Assembly (NCBI GenBank): GCA_902764825.1
Contig: CACWXL010000001.1
Location: 186,001 to 250,000 of the forward strand
Origin: Oscillospiraceae bacterium
GTDB lineage: Bacteria; Bacillota; Clostridia; Saccharofermentanales; Saccharofermentanaceae
Reading direction: 5' to 3'
DNA: 64,000 bases
This document shows positions 9,223 to 16,812 of the stretch, one piece after another (within the stretch, counting starts at the first letter, position 1; each line of letters starts with the position of its first letter). The position numbers and the translations under genes were made by a program. The notes below the pieces were generated by a model. The model did no database searches, was not told the origin of the DNA, and was given only the letters and a program-made list of their open reading frames with translations.

Positions 9223-9720
9223 TCAGAATTTTCCTACAAGTCTAACAAGTTTTTCGAACGGTCTCTTGAGCAAAACATACCAAATCTCCTGTTTATGGAG
9301 CTTCTCAACCATGAATGTACGGACGCCCGACCTGTTGCCGGCTATAACATCGGTAAATACCTGGTCGCCGACCATAAGAGACTTGTCTGCAGAAGAGTCC
9401 ATCAGCTTGATCGCCTTAAGAACGCCGGATGTTCCCGGCTTGTTTGCGTAAGTCACAACGGGAATGCCGAGCATTTCGGCGATCTTGGCAGACCTTCCCG
9501 ACTTAGCGTTAGATACGAGGCAGCACCTGATGCCTGTATCCTCAATCATCTTCACGCACTTGTAACTGAATTCTTCAGGCTCAGTCGCATGATCAGGTCC
9601 CAAAGTGTTATCGAAATCAAGGAGCGCCGTCCTGATGCCTTCATCGTAAAGTTCCTTCCAGGGCATCCCGGTAAGGTCTTTATATACTCTTTCAGGCTTC
9701 ATCGCTTTGAAGATGTTCAA
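9223..9720 (-). CDS. yqeG: YqeG-family HAD phosphatase (IIIA)
   Basis: A HAD-superfamily phosphatase of the YqeG group; the substrate is not established. The 165 residues show motif I as LLDFDNTLGP, motif II as CLVSNAKSG, a lysine in TYANKPG and motif IV as MVGDQVFTDVIAGN, so all catalytic elements are present. I propose TTG 9720 as start: AGGAGA ends six bases upstream, whereas the GTG at 9741 has no good site. It is upstream of efp with an 87-base gap and diverges from lysC. Confidence 0.88.
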   Translation of the reverse strand: MNIFKAMKPERVYKDLTGMPWKELYDEGIRTALLDFDNTLGPDHATEPEEFSYKCVKMIEDTGIRCCLVSNAKSGRSAKIAEMLGIPVVTYANKPGTSGVLKAIKLMDSSADKSLMVGDQVFTDVIAGNRSGVRTFMVEKLHKQEIWYVLLKRPFEKLVRLVGKF

Positions 9721-9855
9721 GAAATCTCTCCTGTCAGGCACTGTGCAACTGTTACATACAGACTAATATTTGGCGACAAAATAATTATAAATATATATTT
9801 TCGCGCTTGTGATATTATATTAAGGCTAAATGACAAGTCAAGGAGCACAAAAGCT

Positions 9856-11208
9856 ATGAAAGTTACAAAATTCGGCGGATCATCTCTTGCCAACGCATTC
9901 CAGATTCAGAAAGTCTGCAACATCCTTTTGGCAGACGAAGACCGTAAGATCATGGTCGTATCCGCGCCCGGAAAGCGCACCAAGGATGATACTAAGGTAA
10001 CAGACCTTCTTATTGCTGTTGCCAAGGCAAGGATCGCCGGTGAATCATATGACAAGGAAGTCGCAGCAGTTCTCGCACGTTATGAGGAGATCGCTGACGA
10101 GCTCAACGTAAAGGAGATCCTCCCCGACATCGAAGGCAGACTCCTTGAGATCGTTAAGGCTGATTACACAGAAGATATCGCTTACCTTGATTCCGTTAAA
10201 GCAATGGGTGAAGACTGCTGCGCAAGACTCGTGGCTTTCTACCTCACATCAACAGGACACCCCGCTAAATACTGCAATCCCGAAGAGTGCGGCCTCTACT
10301 TGGAGCACGACAAAGCAGGCAAAGCAGTTATCCTTCCCGAGACATACGATAACCTTGCAAAGCTCAAGGATGAGACAGACAAGCTCCTTGTCTTCCCCGG
10401 ATTCTACGGCGTATCCAAGAGCGGCAAGATCATTACATTCTCCAGAGGCGGTTCAGATATCACTGGTTCCATCCTCGCAGCATCCGTCGGTGCTGACGTT
10501 TATGAGAACTGGACTGACGTAGACAACGTTTTCGCTGTTAACCCCAATCTCGTTAAGAACCCCTTCCCTATCACGGAGATCACATACGACGAGATGAGAG
10601 AGCTTTCTTATGCAGGTTTTACGGTACTTCACGAAGAAGCTATCTACCCTGTATTCGCAAGAGGCATCCCTCTCAACATCAAGAACACGAACAATCCTGC
10701 AGCTAAGGGCACATGGATCGTATCCAAGCGTACTCACTACGATTCACTCGTAACAGGTATTGCAGGCGATAAGGGCTTTGCAACGGTTACTGTAAGCAAG
10801 TACATGATGAACCGTCAGGTAGGCTTCCTTGCAGCTCTCCTTAAGATCTTCTCGGACGAAGCTATCTCCATCGACCACATTCCTTCCGGAATCGACACTG
10901 TTACGATCGTTCTCCGCAAGAAGTACTTCACGGAAGAAAAGGAAGCCATCATCGTTGACCGCATCAAGAAGGAACTCGGTGCTGACGTTAAGGTAGACAG
11001 AGACCTTGCGATCGTCATGATCGTCGGCGAAGCTATGGCAAATTCCGTAGGTATCATGGCACGTGCTGCATCCGCCCTCTCCAACGCAGGCATCAACCTC
11101 CGTATCGTTAACCAGGGCGCATCAGAGATCTCAATGATGTTCGGCGTCTCAGAGTCCTACTGCTCATACGCCGTTAAGGTCCTCTACAAAGAACTCTTCC
11201 GTTATTGA
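9856..11208 (+). CDS. lysC: Aspartokinase
   Basis: Phosphorylates L-aspartate, the first step towards lysine, threonine and methionine. The 450-residue monofunctional enzyme begins MKVTKFGGSS, the diagnostic kinase motif. It contains FSRGGSDITGS near residue 197 and ends in two ACT domains (IFSDEAISIDHIPSG and ASALSNAGINLRIVNQG), which give allosteric control. ATG 9856 follows CAAGGAG; the much longer open frame upstream is antisense to yqeG and is not used. There is no room for a lysine riboswitch in the 135-base leader. The next pathway enzyme, asd, is at 49-50 kb and is transcribed separately. Confidence 0.96.
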   Translation: MKVTKFGGSSLANAFQIQKVCNILLADEDRKIMVVSAPGKRTKDDTKVTDLLIAVAKARIAGESYDKEVAAVLARYEEIADELNVKEILPDIEGRLLEIVKADYTEDIAYLDSVKAMGEDCCARLVAFYLTSTGHPAKYCNPEECGLYLEHDKAGKAVILPETYDNLAKLKDETDKLLVFPGFYGVSKSGKIITFSRGGSDITGSILAASVGADVYENWTDVDNVFAVNPNLVKNPFPITEITYDEMRELSYAGFTVLHEEAIYPVFARGIPLNIKNTNNPAAKGTWIVSKRTHYDSLVTGIAGDKGFATVTVSKYMMNRQVGFLAALLKIFSDEAISIDHIPSGIDTVTIVLRKKYFTEEKEAIIVDRIKKELGADVKVDRDLAIVMIVGEAMANSVGIMARAASALSNAGINLRIVNQGASEISMMFGVSESYCSYAVKVLYKELFRY

Positions 11209-11231
11209 TAACTTCTTACAACATTACATAC

Positions 11232-11262
11232 AAAGGGGTTGCCGCATGGCAGCCCCTTTTAC
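11232..11262 (+). terminator. Rho-independent terminator of lysC
   Basis: A hairpin AAGGGGTTGCC-GCAT-GGCAGCCCCTT with one G-U pair, followed by TT, lies 23 bases after the lysC stop. The T tract is short, but the stem is strong. It also lies just behind the convergent ABC ATPase gene. Confidence 0.8.
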
Positions 11263-11283
11263 TTTGTATCCATAAAACACAAT

Positions 11284-11952
11284 TCAGACTATCCTGCCGT
11301 CAGATATCCTTATGATGCGGTCAGCAGCCTTTGCGAGTTCGTCATCGTGGGTCACCACGACGATCGTGACGCCTTCGGAATTAATGTCCTTAAACAATTC
11401 CGCAATTTCTTTCTTGGTCTTTGTATCAAGCTGACCCGTGGGTTCATCAGCCAGTATGATATCAGGATAATTGACCAGCGCCCTTGCAATGGCAACGCGC
11501 TGTTTCTGGCCTCCTGACATCTTGCGTATCTCACGCTTTGCAAGATCAGCGACGCCGGTCTTCTCCAGAGATTCCATTATCCTTTTTCTTATATTCTTCC
11601 TGTTTCTCGAAAAATACAGCGGAACCATGACGTTGTCATAAGCTGTCCTGTAAGGTATGAGAGCAAAGTCCTGAAGCACGATACCGATCCTCTCGCTCCT
11701 GATCTTTGAAAGCTCGCTGTCATTAAGACCGCTTACATCAGTACCGGAAACAATGACCTTGCCTGAAGTCGGTTTATCTAAGCATCCCATTATATGCAGC
11801 AAAGTCGATTTTCCTGAACCTGATACACCGCAAACCGCTGCAAACTCGCCTCTTCTGATATCAAGCGTCAGGTCATCAAGTGCTACTACATCGTCAACAC
11901 CTTTAGACTTATATACTTTGCTTACGGACTTGAGTTCAATTACGTTTTCCAT
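11284..11952 (-). CDS. ABC transporter ATP-binding protein (LolD/MacB type)
   Basis: A 222-residue ATPase that would power the two FtsX-type permeases encoded upstream. Walker A is GVSGSGKST near residue 41, the signature is MSGGQKQRVAIARAL, and Walker B is IILADEPTGQLD. The LDTKTKKEIAELF continuation and the TIVVVTHDDELAKAADR H-loop are typical of the MacB/LolD/FtsE group. It is the last gene of a five-gene operon, ten bases after the lipoprotein gene. The substrate is unknown; this ABC type usually does mechanical work at the membrane (toxin export, lipoprotein release, peptide resistance) rather than import. Confidence 0.92.
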   Translation of the reverse strand: MENVIELKSVSKVYKSKGVDDVVALDDLTLDIRRGEFAAVCGVSGSGKSTLLHIMGCLDKPTSGKVIVSGTDVSGLNDSELSKIRSERIGIVLQDFALIPYRTAYDNVMVPLYFSRNRKNIRKRIMESLEKTGVADLAKREIRKMSGGQKQRVAIARALVNYPDIILADEPTGQLDTKTKKEIAELFKDINSEGVTIVVVTHDDELAKAADRIIRISDGRIV

Positions 11953-11962
11953 ATTCTCACCC

Positions 11963-14200
11963 TTAATTCTGTTCTGATATGTATTTTCTGATTGCGTTAT
12001 CTATTTCCCGTGCGGCAATATCAGCAGAGATATCACCGTTACAATATTTATCGATAATGGGGTATGCGATCTCCGACATATATGGCGACGGAAGATATAC
12101 AACGGCCTTTATACTTAGAAGGTCACGGTAACTGTCGGCAAGCTTTAAGACCTCATCTGCACTGAATCTTCGAAGTCCGCCCGGCTGCAGCGGAGTATGG
12201 TCGGTCTTTATACCCTTTTCCATGTCATTGATCTCCTGAACGACCTTAAGGCCTGCGTCCGATTCCTCTTTGTCCGAATAGATGAGGAGCGGATCCTGTT
12301 GGTATACGCCGTTGACAGAAGCCTCGCCGGGCTTGATCAGCGAATCGTTATAGGCCTTAGCGGTCATGCCGATTATGTTCTCGATCACTGCCTTTGAGAC
12401 CGGTGTCCTGGACATGACGTTAGCCGCATCATCGGAAAGCGCTTCGTCCGAGAAACAGTATTCAAGGAACTGCTTTACGCCTTCTTTGCAGTCTGTGTTC
12501 TCGAAAACACCGAAGAACATGTCGCAGTTAACTATGGGCAGAGCCATCTCGGGCGCGCCTCCGAAATACTCGCAGAGAAGCAGATAGTTGCCGAACCCTC
12601 CGGCCTCGCAATCGATGAAGCCGAGATCGCCTGAGCGGATCTGTGACGCGACGCTCATGTTCTCCGTATATGTGAGTGTCTTATGGTTGTCGATGAACTC
12701 CATGTAACTAAAGAGCTTCTCTGAAGAATATGTATCAAGGGTCAACAGGCGGTTCACGAGTGCATCCGTGAGCGTCTTTGCATCGTCGTGGCGGATGACA
12801 TGTTCACTCTTGCAGGAGAGGACATCACCTGTCTTACCCGCAAAGCCTGAGATGCGGAAGAACGGCGCAGCAAGAAGCATCGTTCCGTCCTGTTCCTTCA
12901 TGCCGTTCCATACGCTGGTGAGATATTGCGAATCGTTAAGATCGGCGCATTCGTGCAAGTTCATGAGCATGCCTGAATGCTTGATTACCGATGCATATAG
13001 TTTGCCAGTGCAGATCATGTCGGGGACGTTGCCTGAAGAAAGATCGAGCATTAATCTCTCGGCATCGGTAGCGCAGTACACACTGTCAGGGATCGTGCTG
13101 TCCGTATAGTATTTGACGGTCAGATGGTACTTGCGGTTATCGGCATTAAAATCCGCAATGCGCCTGTCGAGCCACTTGTCAGTGACGCCGATCACGGCAA
13201 GCTCGATCTCTGTTCTGCCCACTATCTCATCGCCTAGCTTCAATGCGAACAATCCGTCAGCGCCCCTGTATTCACCGTAGATCAGGAACTGACCGTTGTT
13301 ATAGACAATACTCCTGTCCGAAGTCACGATCCTGTATTCATCAAGGTTCGCGACTTGGATGAGAGAATTATCGGTTGCAGAGAACTTCATCAGGAAGCGG
13401 TCGTTCTTTATAAGATAGACTGCATCGCTGTCCTGCCCGATGAACTTAAGGCTGTCGTTATTTGAATCTGCGGTGATGCTGTACACACGCTCTGCTGAGA
13501 GGCCTTCGCTCTTGAGCTTCACGATATTAAAGCCGCTGCCGGAATCCGAATAAGATGTAAGATACAGTGCGCCGTCTTTGCAGCACACGGAATCAAAATA
13601 GTAATCGCTGAGTGTCGCGGAAGACTTTACGGAGAGGTCGTTTCCGAGCTTTGTGATTTTCGAGCCCGCCACAACATAGATATTGCCCGAATCGTCCGTA
13701 CACATGCCGGAGAAGCCGTCACCCGAAGTCTCTTCGATCACGGAATTTGCGATTAGTCGCAAATTGGCGAAGTCATAAATAAGCAGGCGTACCGGAGCGC
13801 CCCAGACATCAGAGCCGTTGTCCGTCGCGATTACAAACATGCCGGGAGTGACCTCCGAAGCAGCAAGAACGTTCTCGTCTTTCTGAAGGATGTTATCGAT
13901 CTTGCAGTTGAGACCTGAACCAACGATACCGATATCTTCAGACCCGTAAAGTATCCACGCGATGTCCCCTGCTTTCGTGCCCGTCATGACATATCCTTCG
14001 ATATCGTAAGAGCTCTTATATACCGACAGGAATTCATTCCCGATCCCGTCACCCGTCAACAAGGTATCAACGCTCGCTGCATAGGTTTTAACTAAAGGGG
14101 CGCCCAGTTCCGTCACATTGAACTTGCGGAATAGACTGCAGCCGCCGAGCATTACCGACAGCATCACGATGCATGAGAGCATTCTTAACTTATTTCTCAT
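11963..14200 (-). CDS. Lipoprotein with propeller-like and solute-binding-like domains
   Basis: A 745-residue secreted lipoprotein: signal peptide with lipobox LGGC (Cys21). Residues about 50-330 form repeated beta-rich segments (for example NIYVVAGSKITKL, ALYLTSYSDSG, AVYLIKNDRFLMKF) that read like a beta-propeller. Residues about 335-650 resemble an extracellular solute-binding protein, with LDLSSGNVPDMICTG and EGVKQFLEYCFSDEAL. The gene overlaps the upstream permease by 11 bases. Such a lipoprotein in an operon with MacB/FtsX-type permeases, and no importer permease, is unusual. It may be a ligand-binding or regulatory partner of the ABC complex. Domain calls are by eye. Confidence 0.75.
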   Translation of the reverse strand: MRNKLRMLSCIVMLSVMLGGCSLFRKFNVTELGAPLVKTYAASVDTLLTGDGIGNEFLSVYKSSYDIEGYVMTGTKAGDIAWILYGSEDIGIVGSGLNCKIDNILQKDENVLAASEVTPGMFVIATDNGSDVWGAPVRLLIYDFANLRLIANSVIEETSGDGFSGMCTDDSGNIYVVAGSKITKLGNDLSVKSSATLSDYYFDSVCCKDGALYLTSYSDSGSGFNIVKLKSEGLSAERVYSITADSNNDSLKFIGQDSDAVYLIKNDRFLMKFSATDNSLIQVANLDEYRIVTSDRSIVYNNGQFLIYGEYRGADGLFALKLGDEIVGRTEIELAVIGVTDKWLDRRIADFNADNRKYHLTVKYYTDSTIPDSVYCATDAERLMLDLSSGNVPDMICTGKLYASVIKHSGMLMNLHECADLNDSQYLTSVWNGMKEQDGTMLLAAPFFRISGFAGKTGDVLSCKSEHVIRHDDAKTLTDALVNRLLTLDTYSSEKLFSYMEFIDNHKTLTYTENMSVASQIRSGDLGFIDCEAGGFGNYLLLCEYFGGAPEMALPIVNCDMFFGVFENTDCKEGVKQFLEYCFSDEALSDDAANVMSRTPVSKAVIENIIGMTAKAYNDSLIKPGEASVNGVYQQDPLLIYSDKEESDAGLKVVQEINDMEKGIKTDHTPLQPGGLRRFSADEVLKLADSYRDLLSIKAVVYLPSPYMSEIAYPIIDKYCNGDISADIAAREIDNAIRKYISEQN

Positions 14201-14927
14201 GGTAAGCCTCCGCTATGCCGGCAATCGTCGTCTCAGCCGTAACCGTGGCGAAGAACAGCAATGGTATAAGGATCGCGAGAAGCCCCAGATTGCCCGCATG
14301 AGTCCACCTTGAATAAATGAACAGTCCGGCAATGCCTATGACGCCTGCAAGAATCGACAGGCACGCCACATGGGCGAAACGCGCAGCCAGTATAAAGCCG
14401 TTTGCCGCGCCGCATATCCTGTAGCTGTCGAACTCGCTCTTCCTGACTTGGATGGGGTAGTTGATCACAGGTATCAGCACTATCAGGATGACGGCCGTTA
14501 TGAGCGCGAAGATAACTATCTCCTTAAACACGTCGTAGCTGTCCTGATATGCTTCCGGCGCCGCGAACTCTGCATCCGGCAAGTAGTGTCCCGCATATTT
14601 CCTGAGCTTGGCAAGCTCGCCATTCTTAAGGACTCTGTTATATCTGAAAACAACTATCTCCGGATTGTTATCGTCAGCATAAATGTCATTGGCGCGCACA
14701 AGGCTCTTCGGATAATTGTCCTTGAGCACCTGAACCTTATCGGAACTGTCGCTGCCGCTGATAAAGGTGTAGCTCGTATAAAGATACATCTCACCCGACA
14801 TTGAGAATGAATAAGCATTCGCGATCAGACCCTGCGCGAAAACCAGCAGCGCGAGCGCAAGACACACAAACAGATTGATGAGAGGTCTGTCGGCAAGAGC
14901 TTTAATTGTGATCTTTATAAGCCTCAT
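14190..14927 (-). CDS. Short FtsX/MacB-like ABC permease
   Basis: A 245-residue membrane protein with one N-terminal membrane helix (about 17-40), an external domain (about 41-135) and three further helices (about 136-157, 178-205, 212-235). This one-plus-three topology is that of FtsX/MacB permeases, although the external domain is short. It overlaps the upstream permease by four bases (ATGA) and the downstream lipoprotein by 11, so the three are surely made together. It probably pairs with the 398-residue permease to form a heterodimeric channel driven by the ATPase at 11284. Confidence 0.75.
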   Translation of the reverse strand: MRLIKITIKALADRPLINLFVCLALALLVFAQGLIANAYSFSMSGEMYLYTSYTFISGSDSSDKVQVLKDNYPKSLVRANDIYADDNNPEIVVFRYNRVLKNGELAKLRKYAGHYLPDAEFAAPEAYQDSYDVFKEIVIFALITAVILIVLIPVINYPIQVRKSEFDSYRICGAANGFILAARFAHVACLSILAGVIGIAGLFIYSRWTHAGNLGLLAILIPLLFFATVTAETTIAGIAEAYHEK

Positions 14928-16120
14928 CCTTCGATCCTCAACATCTCTATAGGCGATCTTCTGTATTCGTAAGCGAAGAACAAAAGATTAACCAGAATAT
15001 ATGCGCCAAGAAGCACTCCTGACACAGCCGCAACGGTCTTCCAATCCAGGATAAACAGGCCGTTCGAATACGACTTCATCACGGGATTGAAGTTATATAT
15101 GCAAATGCCGGTAACAAGCCCGGCAAGAACTGTCGGAAGATAAGAAAAACATGCGGTCAGGCACACATAAAGCCATGAGCCGCCGTTAAGATAGTAGATG
15201 ACAAGTTCGTTCTTTCTCAGTGAAAGTTGTATAAGCGTATACGCGATAAGGAGCTCTAATGTGACAATCGCAGTAGCAATCGCAATAGCCTTAAATACAA
15301 CGGCGCTATCGCTGTCAGCATCATAGAGCTTGTCGCAGTATTCTTCATAAGTGTAAGCGGTCCCGCGTCCGGCTACTTTAAGCACCTGCTGCTTAATACC
15401 ACTTACAGTGTAGCCGTCTGCGGGTTGGATTATCATGATATCCCTGTTGCCTGTCACATCATCAGGCAGCACATCACCATAAGTAAATGCGCTCGCGTAA
15501 GCGCCCCTGCTGCTGTCGATCTGACAGACATAACTGTCACCAAAAAGCGCCCTGGAATTGATATCGAAGAAACCGGTTACCTTGAAGCGGTATTCCTCTT
15601 CAGGATTCCTGGCCCGATTCAGGACCAGCGTATCACCAATATTGCATCTGCCAATGTAATTACTCGAGATACATATCTCATCAGGTGCATCAGGAGAAGG
15701 CGCCCTGCCCTTCACGATGCGGTATGGAAAACCCTTCAGATCCTTAGGAAGCTGTGCAGCTTCCAGGTAAAATGGTTGCCCGGATGCTGCACGCTCCTGG
15801 TTTACAAGGGTAATGCAACTGGTAAATGACTCATATTCAGCAGACGATACACAATCAAGATGGTTGATCAGGTTGAGCAATTCATCCGGTTCGTTGCTCC
15901 CGCCAAAATCAATCCTTATATAATCGGCCATTGAATATCCCGGATAATAAACCAGCGTCTCATCAAGCCCATATGCTTTGTATGCCTTCAAGCCCTGTGA
16001 AGCACTGACATAGTAGCTTGAAATGCAAAAGATACCCAACACAGTCACAGACGCATAAAGGACCAGCGTGATGGCGTGGCTTAAAATATGTTCATACAGA
16101 TGTTTAAAGAATAAACTCAT
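14924..16120 (-). CDS. FtsX/MacB-like ABC permease with large external domain
   Basis: A 398-residue membrane protein with the MacB pattern: helix about 14-34, a large external domain about 35-262 (segments such as YRIVKGRAPSPDAPDEICIS and GDTLVLNRARNPEEEY resemble the MacB periplasmic core), then three helices about 270-297, 312-341 and 356-386, and a basic C-terminal end YRRSPIEMLRIEG. The last segment matches the common end of FtsX-domain permeases. It lies 22 bases downstream of the small secreted protein gene. The substrate is unknown, but the position suggests handling of that secreted protein or immunity to it. Confidence 0.8.
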   Translation of the reverse strand: MSLFFKHLYEHILSHAITLVLYASVTVLGIFCISSYYVSASQGLKAYKAYGLDETLVYYPGYSMADYIRIDFGGSNEPDELLNLINHLDCVSSAEYESFTSCITLVNQERAASGQPFYLEAAQLPKDLKGFPYRIVKGRAPSPDAPDEICISSNYIGRCNIGDTLVLNRARNPEEEYRFKVTGFFDINSRALFGDSYVCQIDSSRGAYASAFTYGDVLPDDVTGNRDIMIIQPADGYTVSGIKQQVLKVAGRGTAYTYEEYCDKLYDADSDSAVVFKAIAIATAIVTLELLIAYTLIQLSLRKNELVIYYLNGGSWLYVCLTACFSYLPTVLAGLVTGICIYNFNPVMKSYSNGLFILDWKTVAAVSGVLLGAYILVNLLFFAYEYRRSPIEMLRIEG

Positions 16121-16142
16121 AGCCCGGATGAATGGTTAATAA

Positions 16143-16496
16143 TTAGGATTCGTAATCATAGCCTCTGTTGTAGTACATGGTATTTCCGACCTTGTAATAA
16201 CCTACATGATATCCATGGTTAGCTGAAGATTTACGGACTGAAATACTATGGACAAAAATCTGAGAGCCGTCTTTAAAAGTCTGTGTCTTCCCTGCTAAGG
16301 ATTTATTATTCTTAAATACCTCGGCTCCAATAACAGCAATGTCAGCAGTTGAAACTCCATTATATTTGCACGTTTCTTCGTGGTCTTTATACGTCCCAGA
16401 TATCTGATCTGTCGTATAAGCTGCCCCTGAACAAACTGCTGCAAATCCTGCAATAACCGCTGCTGCCAAAACAATTGAAATAATACGTTTAACCAT
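16143..16496 (-). CDS. Small secreted protein, candidate peptide/bacteriocin-like product
   Basis: A 117-residue protein with a classical signal peptide (VKR, hydrophobic core, cleavage near residue 25 at CSGA-AYTTD), leaving a mature chain of about 92 residues. The mature part has one cysteine and a Gly/Tyr/His-rich end (NHGYHVGYYKVGNTMYYNRG). GGGAGG sits eight bases before ATG 16496. It heads the operon with two FtsX-type permeases, a lipoprotein and an ATPase. Size, Tyr-rich C-terminus and a dedicated MacB-like transporter recall lactococcin-972-type bacteriocin clusters, but I see no firm family motif, so this is a hypothesis. It could equally be a sensor ligand or a secreted stress protein. 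Confidence 0.6.
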   Translation of the reverse strand: MVKRIISIVLAAAVIAGFAAVCSGAAYTTDQISGTYKDHEETCKYNGVSTADIAVIGAEVFKNNKSLAGKTQTFKDGSQIFVHSISVRKSSANHGYHVGYYKVGNTMYYNRGYDYES

Positions 16497-16754
16497 AAAA
16501 GTGTCCTCCCAAAAATAACATCTTCACGTTGTGTGAAATTACCCATGTGTGAATTGACCTGCATAGCGTTAACCCGTCAGGCGCAAACAATGTAAGCGCA
16601 TACGATTAACAGCACGATGCCATGACACGTTCTTAAAATGTTACTTGAAATGAACCTTGGTATATCCCCAAATGAATACTAGCATTCATAAATATTTTTT
16701 ACAAGTTATGCCACAAAATATCAAATGCTTAGTTTCTATTTTCTCATGATCCAT
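16497..16754 (-). other. Upstream region of the five-gene ABC operon, no gene seen
   Basis: About 260 bases with no convincing open frame. It must contain the promoter of the leftward secreted-protein/ABC operon, but I could not identify a clean -35/-10 pair or an inverted-repeat operator. The segment 16520-16560 on the minus strand has two TTCACAC-type words (AATTCACAC and ATTTCACAC) about 20 bases apart, which might be half-sites for a regulator. Confidence 0.4.
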
Positions 16755-16784
16755 AAAAAGAGCTGCCTCATATGAGACAGCTCT
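16755..16784 (-). terminator. Rho-independent terminator of the PP2C-like receptor gene
   Basis: Minus strand: AGAGCTGTCTCA-TA-TGAGGCAGCTCT (one G-U pair) followed by TTTTTA. It lies about 30 bases past the stop codon. Its core CTCATATGAG recurs in the terminator at 61687-61714. Confidence 0.85.
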
Positions 16785-16812
16785 GTAGTTTTTAGGTTGC
16801 TCGAAAACAGCG

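Noticed and set aside
9742..9855. Lysine riboswitch before aspartokinase
   Set aside because: The leader is too short and lacks the conserved core.
9202..9855. N-terminal extension of aspartokinase in the same frame
   Set aside because: It is antisense to yqeG, and the diagnostic start MKVTKFGGSS with a ribosome site is at 9856.
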